Positions 46,360 through 58,404 of a stretch of 64,000 nt of DNA are shown here, in pieces. Made by a program: the position numbers and the translations under genes. Positions within the stretch are counted from its first letter, which is position 1, and each line of letters opens with the position of its first letter. A model generated the notes under the pieces. The model saw only the letters and a list, made by a program, of their open reading frames with translations. It was not told the DNA's origin and ran no database searches. Source of the stretch: Isoetes taiwanensis (Eukaryota; Streptophyta; Lycopodiopsida; Isoetales; Isoetaceae); contig JAJEKV010000014.1 in assembly GCA_021234155.1 (NCBI GenBank), positions 9,069,563-9,133,562 of the forward strand. The letters run 5' to 3'.

Positions 46360-48490
46360 AGTTTTCTTGCTCTTTCTTCATGCACGAAACAGAGGATACA
46401 TAAGAAGTCGTTTTTGTTCTTCATTTTTATATGCATGCAAGCTCTGTTTCACAATAATCCCTCCCAGTTTCTCCAGATTTGGTTTAGAAAGTGATATAAT
46501 CTTTTAAGTGGTCATTAGCTGTTTCAAGTTTTTCTTTTGCCATTCTGGTTCTGTATAGGCTAACCATTGATATTCTTATGAATGGAAGTACTCCACTTTT
46601 TACGTGGTGGTTGGCTGTTTCAGTGGTAGTTTCTGTACTTATAAATGGCAGGTTGTTTCGGTTACACCATGGACACAGCTCATCCACACAGAAGTCTATC
46701 CATTACCAGTTTCAAGAAGTGTTGTTTTTGTTATTGAATACTGGAACCAGCCACTCTTAATGGCCATTTCTTGCCATGTGTGTTTGTTTACTTCTCAGAT
46801 CATGGATGTACTTGCACGGCAAGCAGAGATCTGAATGATTTGAGGGTTCTGTTTGAAGACAAGGTTAGATGCTATGTTAGGTCCACATTTTTATGTCTCT
46901 GTTACACACAAATGTTGCAAACAGCCTTTTCCAGTTCCTCTCATGTTACGGTAGATGATTTGATCTGGAAAATTTGGGCTTATTTTTTCTTCTGGCCAAC
47001 CTCTGGCCACTTTCCGCCACAGAGTTGGTGCTGAGCAAACTGGTCTGATAGGTATTTCGTTGATGGCAAGGTTTTGCATCTTTTCTATATCCAAATGATT
47101 TGCATTTTATTTGGTTTTGCAGCGTGCAGGAGGTTCAAGATTTCCATAGGTCATTCATTTGGTGCAGAGCTTCAGTGCTTACAACTTTGGAGTACTTTCA
47201 CATAAGTACTTCGGCTTCCTTTCATATTTTCTTTCCACGCAAAAAATGCTGGAAGCAGGTTAGTCAGGCAACAGCTCCAGCAACTTCGTCTGGCAAATAT
47301 ATTCATATTTTTTATGCAATCTCTTCAAATTTGCTTATCTTATTTTTGGTATTTTTCTGCAAGTGGATAGCAGATTCATGCTTGGACAATAATCGGTATT
47401 GGACATCTGCATTTAGACAGGGTCAATAACAATTTTTCTTAAATTCAGGGTTTTGGAGTCAATTCATTTTTTGATGCTTCTTGATAGCTTTAAGTGAAGC
47501 TAATTTCAAGCTGACGGTTTGTAATTTCTTTCTCTGTAGACTTTATGCTTATTCATAAATGTGTATTATGGTGGCTCTTACACGAGGTTTTTCTTTTAAG
47601 ATGGCAGCTTTTGGGCAAAGATCTGTTACATATATTCATGGTGTTATTAAAATTAATTCTTTGGCTAGCGAAATAGCATATCAACTGGTAACTTTTGTCC
47701 TGTGCATAAACCATGATCTGAAACACTGTCACAGCTGTTGAAGATCTCGCCATTGAACAATGCATCCCATTCCAACAGTATTTGTCAAGGTAACTTTCAT
47801 GATCATTTTTCGTTTTAGCTTTTAAACGTCATTCAGAATTCAATAATATTCCTTCATTTCAGGGTTTGTGAGAGGTCTTTCATTCCTTGGTGATGGCTAC
47901 TATTAGAAGTCTCAAATCTTCAGGTAAGTGTTTTAGAGGTCTTTTGTGCATTTTGTTCTGGTTCTTGCATCTTCGACAATATCTTGGTTTTCTGGCTAAC
48001 TTCCCTTTTTGAGCTCCCTGTGAAACAAACTCTTCCAGGTCCGGTTTTGTCCTCTGGAACATCTAAATAGTCATTGAAAAGGAGAATAATCAACTGTAAC
48101 TTTCAGGCTTTTTTTGCTCCATAAAATCAATGCTACAGTGATGCAATTGGTAACGCCCTACATTGACATCATGGACCAGATTTTTTCTTCAATATTTAGG
48201 TATCATGTAAGCCTTCTCTACTATAGTGGGCTTGAATGATTTGGATACTGGTAAGATCAACAAGGAGCTTATAAGGCCAAAAGTTTTAGCAAGTGTGATG
48301 TTTTAAGGAAGCCAGATCTACTCAAAATGAGCAACTGCTGAAGTAATACTACATTTGAAAATTATAATTTCAGTTACCAAATAAATGAACACTAATTATG
48401 GCTTTGGACATAACAAATTTGTCATATAATACCCAAATAAATTTAGGATGCAAATTTTCCTTTAACTTTGCTCACTCACGCTTCAAGGCT
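46360..48490. other. no gene recognised
   Basis: T-rich on the plus strand with frequent ttgcag and gtaagt-like signals, such as an intron-rich transcript might show. No frame has recognisable domains. Confidence 0.4.
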
Positions 48491-48494
48491 GTGA

Positions 48495-48930
48495 CATAAG
48501 TTCCCAATTAACACAAACTGCTACATGTGTATCATTACTTGGCACATTATTATCTAGAAAACATATTACTCAAGATAACATACTGAACAATGGAAATAGT
48601 TTCCAATTAATAGAAAATACTACGTGTCTAACATTACTTGGCACATTATTACCTAGAAGCCATATTACCCAACATAAGAATATTGAAACAATGGAAATAT
48701 GGTTTGAAATAAAACCATTTTTAACGGTTGAGGCATTGACGCATGCCCCAACATAAATCAAAAATCCATGTCGCGCACACATTACATAAATTGCATCTAC
48801 ACGTTAACATAATGGAAATATGGTTTGAAATAAAGCCATCTTTAATGGTTGAGGCATTGGGACATGCCTCAACATAAATCAAAAGCCCATATCACACACA
48901 ACCTATGTAAATGGCATCTACAGACTAACA
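48495..48930. repeat. two consecutive imperfect tandem duplications
   Basis: A unit of about 105 bp containing cattacttggcacattatta occurs at about 48495 and 48600. A unit of about 120 bp beginning atggaaatatggtttgaaat occurs at 48692 and 48812. Each pair is roughly 80-90 percent alike. Confidence 0.85.
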
Positions 48931-49351
48931 TTGTTACTATCTTGAACCCATGCAATTGCTAACCCCTACAGTATCATGGCATTTATTGTCTAGCATGGAC
49001 ACATGACCTATGAATTTCAAAAACCCACACACACCCCTACGTAGCCGACATCATCGGGCACATTTTGAAGAATTGCCCAATTACCATGGCGAGTCATGTC
49101 TAACATTTAAAGATGCTCATACTATATAGTAGATATGCTACCAAGAAGATAGGATGAAGTGGTTATAGAAAAGACCAATTAATGACCATGTATTTAAATT
49201 TGCAAATACAAGATAGTTGTCTTTTTAAATGCCTATTCACAACAATGCAATACTAAGAACAAAACAAACAACATGAAGGGGGTACTATAAAAGAGTTGCA
49301 ATGGATTCAATATTGCAATTGACCAATATTGCAATTGCATGGCGCTTTTAT

Positions 49352-49398
49352 TTATACAAGAAATTTATCGCGGCGGCCAAGGCCGCCGCAAACATTTC
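49352..49398 (-). repeat. hairpin-plus-tail terminus, copy 1 (tail to the left)
   Basis: Read on the minus strand, agaaatgtt leads into GCGGCGGCC-TT-GGCCGCCGC (49389-49370) and then the tail GATAAATTTCTTGTATA. It is nearly identical over about 47 bp to 54732-54778 in the opposite orientation. Confidence 0.85.
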
Positions 49399-49769
49399 TT
49401 TAGTTCAGACCTGTGCAATTGAACCCACTATTAAAGTCCAATATTTGACAATTCAATGCTTGCTTACAAAAAAGAAAACCAAGTTCATAAGATAAGATAA
49501 GAATAAATATTAAAAGGCTACCAAGAATAAAAGAAGATAATGCTAATGCTAGTGATAAATTTATGCTTCTAAAATTATCTAGACATAGCCAATAACAATA
49601 GATCAAAGAGATTGACTTTATGGTTTTGCCAAAAAGTTCCATTTGAGCACTTGATTAAAGGGTTTAGTGCCTCATAGGGGCTTGCTATAGAAGAAGGGGA
49701 GACACTTGAGAAAATATTTACTTTATTAACGTTTCACTTGTTGAACAATAGAACGAATTAAAAGACGAC

Positions 49770-50066
49770 ACACACACACACACATTTTTTGAGGGTTTAC
49801 AAACAATAAGAATGATTCTCTTGTACAATTGCAAATGAATCCTGAGGATTATGAACAATAAGAATGAATCTTTTTACAACTGTAAATGAATCTTGAGGAT
49901 TATGAAAAATAAGAATGAATCTTTATACGACTGCAATGCAAATGAATCTTCTTACAACTGCAAACATCCAATGCAAGGAGTATAGAACTCTAGAAGTTAG
50001 AATGTAGTCGGCTTGATGGGCTTAAAACCCAAATACAGCTTGATGGGCTTAAAACCCAAATACGCT
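49770..50066. repeat. cluster of short tandem repeats
   Basis: A (CA)n run at 49771-49784 is followed by about three 55-bp units with aataagaatgaatct and aaatgaatcttgaggattat (49802-49950). Two 27-bp units with cttgatgggcttaaaaccca follow (50010-50063). Confidence 0.8.
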
Positions 50067-50600
50067 TACATTGAGTCAAAGTGTGTCATGTTGCATATAA
50101 GGATAAGCTAAATTGCATTGTTGTTTGGACAAATATCTGAGCTTCATCATATTTCCATATCCATACATGATGTCACCTTCAAGACTGTGCCATCAAAATT
50201 TAGAGTTTAGAGCAGAACAGAAGGAGTGAAAGAGATAGAATGGCATCGCCTATTGCATGAATATGGACTCTACAACTTTTTCTTTCTAAATTTAGATGGC
50301 TACATAAATAAAGCCAACTAACAGTCCTTTATTCAGAGCAGCTCATATTCAGGGAGGCTTCATCTCTAATCCGATTGTGCAAATGGACTTCCCAGTAAAC
50401 AACAAATTGAATCATATTGAAATAGAGCATAGGATGAGGATATATGGTTGAATAACACATCTACAAAGACCCGTACCTTGCTCGCCCGCAACACAGAATA
50501 GAACATTTGAGCACATAAAGGCCATTTGTACCATGTCATGCACATCATTCCTGTTGTTTTCTAGGCTGGCCCCTGATCATTTTAAGGTACCTCCCTCGCT

Positions 50601-50640
50601 CATGCCTGTAAACAAACAAATTGTACCATTTACAGGCATG
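50601..50640. repeat. 12-bp perfect inverted repeat
   Basis: CATGCCTGTAAA (50601-50612) pairs with TTTACAGGCATG (50629-50640) around a 16-base loop. No gene is linked to it. Confidence 0.7.
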
Positions 50641-52314
50641 GCCATGGCCAAACTTAGAGTTTTCCATGGCAGCATGCCTTCTGCAGCAATCCTCGAGGAC
50701 TCTATAGCGGGAGAAAAATTAAGTATTCAATAAAACTTCCTTGCTTTCTGTCTCATTCAAATCTTGCAAGCAATTTAAAACCCTAGCAGCACAGAAAAGC
50801 CAACTAAAATAATAGAACCCAAGGCTGAGCTTCCACGCTAGTTGCTTAATCGCTAAGAAAAGAAAGAACAACAAAGAATCCGAAAGCATCATCACATCAG
50901 GAATCAAGAACCTATGTACACTAGTTGCTTGATCGCAGAACCTATGTACCTCAAAGTCTTTGTTTGTGGTCCAAAGTTTCTACCAATAAGTTTGTAATGG
51001 TGAGACTATTTAATACTGCAAAGGGACAGCTGGCTGGGAAGGTGTGAATTTCATAAATATTATCGTTAACTTGCCTACATCAGAACCCATCGCCCATTTG
51101 CAGGCGTCAAATACCCATACTACAAATATTGAGAAACAAAGACAGAGAGCTTACCGCAGCATGAGGAGCAGGTGAATCATTGCCAGAACATGAAGCACAT
51201 TGCCATACATGAATATTCAGAATAGCCCAACTTGAGAGTATGCGAAGGGGCAAGGGCTATGGGCTCTTATACCTGCATGCTTCATGAATAAGATGTATGG
51301 AACCGCCCGTGATAAAATTGAATGGCGAAGGCAAGAGCCAACATATAACAGGCATTTGACTGACAGTTAGAAACGGCAAAAAAATAGATGGCGACGGGAC
51401 CGGCGGCTTCAAGCACAGATGGATCCGGCAAATCTCGCGACATGGCAAGAACCACAAAGGAGTAAGTAAATTTGCTGCCTCCAGTAGATTTGCAGAAGCG
51501 AAATAGAGAAGGTGACCCTACAGATTGCCGCCAGAAGAGGTCAGCGATGAAGAGAGCATAGCAACCCTACAGATTGCCGCCATACATGTCAGTGTTGGAA
51601 ATTTGAACGATTTTTTTTTTCCTATTTTTTCCCCCGGACAAACCCGTGGACGTGGCAGCATGAAATAAAGAGAATAAGGAATAATACCTCAACGAATCTT
51701 CCCTATAGCAATTATATAATTTAGATATGTTATAAAGATTGACAATTTAAAGTGTTGATCATTTGAAGTCTTTGAGAATCTCTATAAGTTTGGCATGATA
51801 ATAATGCTAATATAATCAAAAAAACCATTTTACTTGGTCACTATATGCTAAAGGTTGAAAAAAATATGACATTTTCACAGTGCTACCTTTGTTATGTGCG
51901 TTCTCGAGGCATGGTACCATTAGAAACGAAAATATCACTCTTATGTGCGTGGGATAGCAAGTGTGAAAATTAAGATTTGCAAAGGTCGAAAAAATATCTC
52001 GCACCGACACGATTGTCAAGTTCGAGCACTTCATCCAACTAATTGATGAATCCTATTTGTTGAAATCTACCCAATGGAACGTCCTCTACTTGGATGTGCT
52101 GCGAGAGAGGTAGGTTGAGGATGGAGCACATGTATCTACTTATTAATTAATGTAATGCTTTGACTAACCTCCAATTGTTTGTCTCTTTTATCATATGGCA
52201 AACGACATTGTGCACTGACACCTATGTTGGAATATGGTTGGAGTGCATTTTAAGATCTACAAATGGTTTTGTCATGAGGCAGTATCTGATTCCACTATAT
52301 GAACCTACCTTCAG

Positions 52315-52428
52315 AATGAGTTGTCTCACGTGAAGCATCCACAAAAGTCTGACATTAGGTCTTGGGTGATGTGTGCCATGTGGAGATGCAAATTCCATCG
52401 TGAACTAAAGAAGGCCAATGAACCGTAA
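52315..52428 (+). pseudogene. coding scrap of unknown family
   Basis: A 37-codon frame reads NELSHVKHPQKSDIRSWVM then CAMWRCKFHRELKKANEP and stops. The Trp/Cys-rich composition and a preceding piece in another frame (EHFIQLIDESYLLKSTQWNV near 52025) suggest the tail of a real protein carried by the TIR element. I do not recognise it. Confidence 0.4.
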
Positions 52429-52913
52429 TGAAAATTTCGCTTGCATATCTCAGATCTATCTTTTGTTGATGTGCTTATAACCACGCCTAAGCGTGATATT
52501 TTGAGCTTAAATTTTGCGTCTGACTTCCCAAAAAATTTTACTTAGAGAAAGGTTTATTTGCCCCATGCATTCTTTATAAAACATTGTTTTCTTTACTAAA
52601 ATCTATCTTTTAAATGCAAAGTTAATACGTTAATGATACCATTGTTAACAATAAACATATTTACACAAGCAAATCATGTTTATTTTTGCAAAGATCGACC
52701 TCGGTGCTCTCGGAAGTTGCATATATATGGATGTTAAAGGCCATGTAAAACCCAAGTTAGGGACATCGCAAGAACGCCGCACACGCTTACTAGTACTACT
52801 TAATTTGGCATATCGTTTTGCTTCTCTTTCACCTAGGCAAAATGCAAAAAAGCAATCAACACTCAAAAGAATATTATCGCACATATCCCAAGAAAAAAAA
52901 CCCCACAATAAAG

Positions 52914-52946
52914 GCGCTGGCTCCGCCAGCGCTAAATTCTTGTATA
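52914..52946 (+). repeat. hairpin-plus-tail motif, copy 2
   Basis: GCGCTGGC-TCC-GCCAGCGC (52914-52932) is followed by TAAATTCTTGTATA. The stem differs from the copies at 49370 and 54741, but the tail is the same with one base missing. Confidence 0.75.
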
Positions 52947-53054
52947 TCTAAACTATATAATTGCTATGGGCAAGATTCTTTAGGAATATCCGTTTTATTC
53001 TTTTACTAATTTGCTGCCACGTCGTCGTGTTTGTCCGGGGGAAAAAAATCAAAG

Positions 53055-53722
53055 ATTAAAAAAAGTCTTATAATTTTAGAGGCTGACACGTTTGGCGATC
53101 GCCTCCTCATCCGGCAGTGTCTGGGGAGGCCTTGCGCCATTTCAATTGATCCATTTTTCTTCATTACATACTTAACTTATTGATTGCTCTGCAAAGTGTC
53201 TCTCTTTCTCGTTACTGCCAAATCCGGCAGACTTCAAACTGATCCGGAATCATCCTGGGCAGTCTGTTGCAAAATTCGTTTGCTCCAAAATCTCATAGTG
53301 AAATCTGGATCGCAGGGGATAATTTAATTTGTGGCGTTGATGCGAGTCTCCAAGATTCTGACCAAGCTATGCGCAGTTTAGGGCAAGGCTTCATCTGCAA
53401 CAAAGGGCTAGAAAGCTCGAATAGCAAAATACAAGGAATAAAATGGTTAAAAAATGCATCGGCTACTTATTCAATCCAAGAACCTCATGGTCGCTACGGA
53501 TGCTTGGTGTTGGTCCTCCATAGCCGAAGCTTGCGCCGGTTTTTTTCTCGCTCAAGAGGAAGCGGCCGATATCAGTAATTATTTTTAGTACTGGGTATGG
53601 TGGGGCGTTAGGTATTCTTCTAGAGATTACTGCCGTCTACTCCATGCTCACCCTATGGCGCTGCTACCAATACAACCCTTTTCATCTCGCATGCCTTTCT
53701 TGGGCCATGCATGGCGTAAACC
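53055..53722. other. no gene assigned
   Basis: A 103-residue plus-strand frame (53267-53578) shows no domain. Its opposite strand lies upstream of neither PPR motif. Possibly leader sequence or debris of the PPR region. Confidence 0.35.
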
Positions 53723-54163
53723 TTATGGGTCTCTATGGATATCTGATTGAAGTCCAATTTCTATAATCTGATCATGAATTTCCCTGATTTCGAAGAGAGA
53801 TTCCCTTATGGTGCATCCCCTCAGCAATGAAACATAAATATGCCTGTCAGACATAGTGCCATGCCATTGCATTTCGTGGTACAAATCAATTGCCTTTACA
53901 GTTTGGCCAATATTGACGTTTGCCCAAATTACTGCAGCCCACGTATACGAAGTTGGTTCTGAAACGTCGTCAAATGCCTGATTTGCCTCAACCAGGCTCC
54001 CATGATAAGAAAACAAACGAATAAGATGATCTCCCAAAATAGAAATTGAACCTAGCCCACTGCGAATTTTGCTCGATCGACCTTTTTTGTTTGCAAATAT
54101 ACTATCAAAGATCAGGGTGGATCTCAAGCTAGATCTTGCAAGAAGTTCGACATTAAGATGCAA
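53723..54163 (-). pseudogene. PPR protein fragment (N-terminal repeats)
   Basis: The 146-residue frame has LGDHLIRLFSYHGSLVEANQ, then AFDDVSEPTSYTWAAVIWAN, VKAIDLYHEMQWHGTMSDRH and IYVSLLRGCTIRE. These correspond to about one and a half PLS repeats: 'lgd.Li.mf...GsL.eA...F..v..P..ytW.aiI.ah...G...kAi.LY.eM...g..pd.y.y..lL.aC'. The style resembles fern editing-type PPRs. Further repeats are absent upstream and downstream. It lies between the two inverted hairpin termini at 49352 and 54778. Confidence 0.75.
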
Positions 54164-54296
54164 CTAATCAAACACTAGCCACAAAGGTCACCCAATTATA
54201 CACACTAACATGACACACACGCCCCAAAACCCAAAAAAAATAGTAATAATCTTGCACCTAGCTTTAAACATTTTGTTATTGTTTAGAAGTAGGGTA

Positions 54297-54314
54297 CATA
54301 GAGCGCGCTCTATG
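54297..54314. repeat. 18-bp perfect palindrome
   Basis: CATAGAGCGCGCTCTATG is its own complement. It is followed by cctatatag. No gene starts nearby. Confidence 0.8.
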
Positions 54315-54731
54315 CCTATATAGCTAGATTCTTTTTTTGTTTACACAGAGTCCAACTCAAAGTAGTTTTTGATCCAAAAAGTAGCGGTCCCTAGTCGCAT
54401 GTTCGTTCAATAGAGTGATATATTCAAGGCATATCCCAAGCTTTGGCTCCAGATCTGATCCCACACTCAGTAAGAATATATTCTTTTTTGGATTCTTCTG
54501 CTAGACCATACATATATTGGACATTAAAGTGGGTGCAACCTCGCTCGTTCTATACTTTATTATTGACATTAAGTACAACTATTCATGTAGGAAATAGATG
54601 ATGCATGAGAGAAATGTTAGAGGATCAATAACCCTATCACATTTACACGATTTAGAGGGAATCTCAAAAGCTCAAAGAAACTTGGGTATGTAACTTCGAC
54701 TCCGGCCTTCTTGATAATAATTTGGAAAAGA

Positions 54732-54778
54732 GAAATGTTCGCGGCGGCCTTGGCCGCCGCGATAAATTTCTTGTATAT
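54732..54778 (+). repeat. hairpin-plus-tail terminus, copy 3 (tail to the right)
   Basis: agaaatgtt is followed by C, then GCGGCGGCC-TT-GGCCGCCGC (54741-54760) and GATAAATTTCTTGTATA. It is the inverted partner of 49352-49398. Both give the incidental peptide YKKFIAAAKAAANISL in one frame, which only reflects their identity. Confidence 0.85.
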
Positions 54779-54799
54779 ATAATTCATGGCTGCACTGCA

Positions 54800-56340
54800 A
54801 AGATTATTCGCAAATGCCCTTCTAGATGACCCAAATAATGAATTTTTCGCCATTTTGTCTGATAGCTGCATCCCCATTCATGGGTTCCAATCTCCTGGCC
54901 CTGGATTCGACCTTCCCAGGTCGCTTTGATGCTGCCAGTCCGGCTACCATGGCTCCAATCCAGGGTTTGTTGGCCCTTAACACCGCAAATCGATCTGTCT
55001 GGACCAGTTTCGGCCCCTCTTGGAGCCATTCCGACCTGCTGACACACATACAGAAGTTTGTCTCATCAATAAGAAGTTTATCACATCAATTGTATTGACC
55101 AGGATTTCTCTCAAGCCTTTTTGTGTAAGTTGGAGATGGCTGCCACTGCGATTTTGCCATGCCTGTCCTTTGATTGGTTCTTTTCGCGGATCGGGCCCAT
55201 ATATCTTTTGCTGTGGTTCATGGCGTATTTAATGTAGCTAGGAAGATATAGAAATTTGTAGGTTGATGACTTAGCAAGAAGTTTCTAGAATTAGTTTAGC
55301 CTCGTGCATATCGCACAGTACAAGCTTCCGTTTGGCCATAGCTCTGAGCACTCGTCGTGGATGGCGAGCTGCGGCCTGCACCAGCAGGAATGCCTTAACA
55401 CACTGCCCCTCAAGTTTATAGTGATCCAACGGTTCAGATCAATCTTGATCAGTGTGTTACTGGAGCTATAACACACTGCTACTCCATAACACCCTAGGAT
55501 GTTATGAAATGAACGGATCCAGATCGATTTTGATAATGATCGGATGGCCCAAAACTCTGGCAAGAAAAGTTAGAAGAGGCGAGCTGTTCTGGCCTTGGTG
55601 TTACTTCAAAAAATTGAGCCATCAAAATGGTTTCGCGCAGCGCCACGCCAAGACACCCCGCCATTTTGATGGCCCTCAAATTTTTTTCAAGAACACCCTC
55701 GCCCTGTATGCTATCTACTCCATAACTGCAGGTATTAACACTTTCGCTTCCTGATATTTGCAATTGTCCTATCATTGCTGTAGAAATGCAGTTAGAGTGC
55801 TTCCTTTAATGCACTCGATGGAATACTGTACAGACTTGGATTTGGAAGACTTGATCTGGAAGTGCTTGGCACACTCTTTATGGCGGACATGTAAAATGGA
55901 ACATGGGGTAAGTACTCGGCGCCTATAAAATTCTCGCGAATGGGTTTGAACATAATAGTTACTCACATTTGGTTTCTGCCTCAGCACCACTGACTAGCAT
56001 TGTAGCTATGGATGGCAACTATTTCAAAAGATTTCCAAAGATTCTTTACCTATTACAGATGATGTACTTCTGTGAGTTGAAACTCTTTGCCGTCCATTGC
56101 CTGCTTTGATAGTGTATGAATTTGACTCAGCCACAAAGCCAAGTTAATGCTGTCAACAAGGAAAGGTAATATGGCTACTTGTTTATGCAGAATTCTGTGT
56201 TCTGTATCCAATGTTTCCTTTGCTTTGGTGCTTTTCTTACTTTCTCATCCTGCAGAGGCCAGGTGTACGCCTGTTAATCATTTAGTATCATGTTGTTTCA
56301 TACAATGCAGCCTTTGCATTTCAAAAATTTTGTTATATTT
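54800..56340. other. no gene recognised
   Basis: Short frames only. Imperfect repeats around cggttcagatcaatcttgat and cggatccagatcgattttga (55431-55535), with paired aacacactgc motifs, suggest a small decayed element. Confidence 0.4.
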
Positions 56341-56341
56341 G

Positions 56342-56798
56342 GCGTCCGTATTTAGAGTCCGGGATGTGGTATTTCCGGACTTTCTTAGTGGTATTTCTGG
56401 ACATCCGTTATCAGCCAGATGGTATTTCCGGCCAAAAAAGGTGGTATTTCCGGCCAAAAAGGGTGGTATTTCTGGCCAAAAGGTGGTATTTCTGGCCAAA
56501 AACCAAGCGCGAAACTGCGCGGCGGAGCTGAAATCTTTGGTCGGATCGTTCTTGCAGCTCCGTGGACGGCTTGAACTGCTTCAAAAGCCCTTCTAATCAC
56601 TTTGTCTGCCCCTTTAACGTTAGTTTGATGAAGAGAGGAAGCGATTTGAGCCCAGATAGAGCCGGATTGATCCAAAAATGCCCCAAAACAGTTGATTCTG
56701 GGCTTGAAACTGTGAAGTTACAGTGGCTGATAACGGGTGGCTGGAAATACCACAAAAAAAGTCCGGAAATACCACACCCCGGACTCTAAATACGGCGG
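56342..56798. mobile_element. MULE-like MITE with 75-bp inverted repeats
   Basis: CCGTATTTAGAGTCCGGG and what follows down to cgttatcagcca (56342-56416) pair with 56723-56798, with few mismatches. Beside the left arm, four direct copies of ggtggtatttcyggcc plus A-runs lie at 56418-56502. Long TIRs and small size suggest a Mutator-like non-autonomous element. The flanks tatattt and ctatttt are only a weak hint of a target duplication. Confidence 0.8.
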
Positions 56799-58390
56799 TC
56801 CTATTTTAAGATGTTAAAGTGCCACAGTAACGTGGTCCGTGTTGTGCTCAGTTGACCAGGAGGCTTCTGTGGTGTATAGTGTGGCTCTGCTCATAATTCT
56901 TCTTGGTGGCTAACATATTTTACAACTGGAAAGAACGGCCCTGTATCCAAAGTGCTCATGTTTTGTAAGAATCTGCAAGAGATATGGGTTTGCCTGTAAC
57001 AGGAGCATTCTGGCCAATATCATGCATGTTCCATTACTTCCACGATCCACGTCTATATGCATAGTGAACGATATGTCCCAAAAATTATGATCTCTAGTGT
57101 CACTTCGGCTAATAAAGTGATGGTACATGCTCACAAATGACAGCAAAGCTCTGATATGGCCTGGAGACTCTCAGACCGTAGAGTCATACTGACCCAGGCA
57201 AGAATCAGATATCCTGAGATGTCTATACAAGATAATTATGTAATTCCTTTATAGCAGACAACACTGCCTCCAATTCTCCTAAGGGATTTATGTTTCTATA
57301 TGGTTGTCAAAGTAGAAATTCATGATCAGATCGATAAATGTGCAAAATATTAAAAGCATAGGAAGGATGACATAATGCAAAATATGATAAACAAATGAGC
57401 AAATAGAAGATTGATATTGCTTCCTAATGATTGCTGACCATTTCTGGCTCAGCGCCTTCCCGTGCACATCCTCTACGTGCGTTGTTTTGGATCTTTAAAA
57501 TCAAGGTGTGAAATCTTAAAACAATCATACTCTGTCTCTCGATTTATTACTCAGTTGAGGCATTGTACTCTTAACAAATGCTTTTCTTTATGAGAATTTC
57601 TGTCTGTAATATCTATGACAGATAAAACTGGAAAATCTTGCGCAATCGGATACTACATAATGCGCCAATAAATGCAGCTTCTACCCAAGGCCTTTCAACC
57701 AAAGCGAAACTTTTAAGAATGAAAACGAAAAAGACACATCATGTGCGTCTAGCAAATGTGGCCAGGCCTCAATGGAATTAGGGCTATAAAACACAACAAA
57801 ATTGCGAACGCCTCCCAAGGCCACACATCTTATGTGTGCACGAGATCAAATGGTGATAAAGCTCCTTTGGATATAATGACATGTTAAAGGGAGGATAATG
57901 TTAAGAATAAGAGCCCGAGAATTGGAGAAAAGATAACGTCCTTCGATGAACAGATATCCACATCCCGACCTTATCCACATCCCGACCTTATGTCAATCAA
58001 AACTTTATGCATCAGCCTACCAATATCATCTACAAAGCAGATTATATACTTGATGTGAGAACACCTATCAACAACTGTAGGGAGATCTTTTTTACGCTGA
58101 TGACGAAGAGTGCCTCTAACATCCACGCATTATATATGGGATTATCGAGACAATTGCATTATCCAGAGTGCATCTTTTGTTCTTTTTAGTTGGGTGCCGA
58201 TGTCTCTGATCCTTATTTAATCAATCATCTTAGGGGATCTAGAGGAATTTTGGGGGACTAAAGGGAATTAAAGGACTTGAACATGCACCTAAACGTGCAC
58301 TTTATGCAATCAAAACTTATTGTTATGGAATAAAACTTATTGTTATGGAATTATGATGAAGCTTTGATCAATTCATAAATATTTGTTAAA
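56799..58390. other. no gene recognised
   Basis: AT-rich. Only a small duplication (ccacatcccgacctta twice, 57958-57990) and another (ttattgttatggaa twice, 58317-58350) were noted. Confidence 0.5.
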
Positions 58391-58404
58391 TTGCTTCACG
58401 TTGA

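Larger units (their letters stand above)
51625..53054. mobile_element. TIR-bounded element, about 1.43 kb
   Basis: TTTTTTCCCCCGGACAAAC and then GACGTGGCAGCA at the left (51625-51660) pair with the complement at 53012-53048, with about three mismatches in 36. Weaker similarity extends inward for some 25 bases. The interior holds one clean coding scrap and a hairpin-tail motif. Target duplications could not be defined because the tips are homopolymers. The superfamily is unknown. Confidence 0.6.

Noticed and set aside
46140-48100. A spliced host gene with several small exons
   Set aside because: Splice-like signals are frequent in T-rich DNA. No set of frames could be joined into a recognisable protein, so only the leader-like duplication was listed.
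52908-52950. Helitron 3' end
   Set aside because: A GC-rich hairpin is present, but the sequence after it lacks CTRR, and the tail is longer and different. No Helitron Rep or helicase motif occurs in the window.
53267-53578. 103-residue plus-strand frame before the PPR fragment
   Set aside because: No motif was found, composition is ordinary, and it lies in the opposite direction to the PPR fragment.
54784-55098. Overlapping 75-90 residue frames on both strands near 54800-55100
   Set aside because: Three frames overlap the same region on both strands, none has domain features, and the region has higher GC, which lengthens chance frames.
56147-56596. 149-residue plus-strand frame
   Set aside because: It runs into the MITE at 56342 and owes much of its length to the repeat ggtggtatttccggcc. 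The start resembles a signal peptide, but no conserved protein follows.
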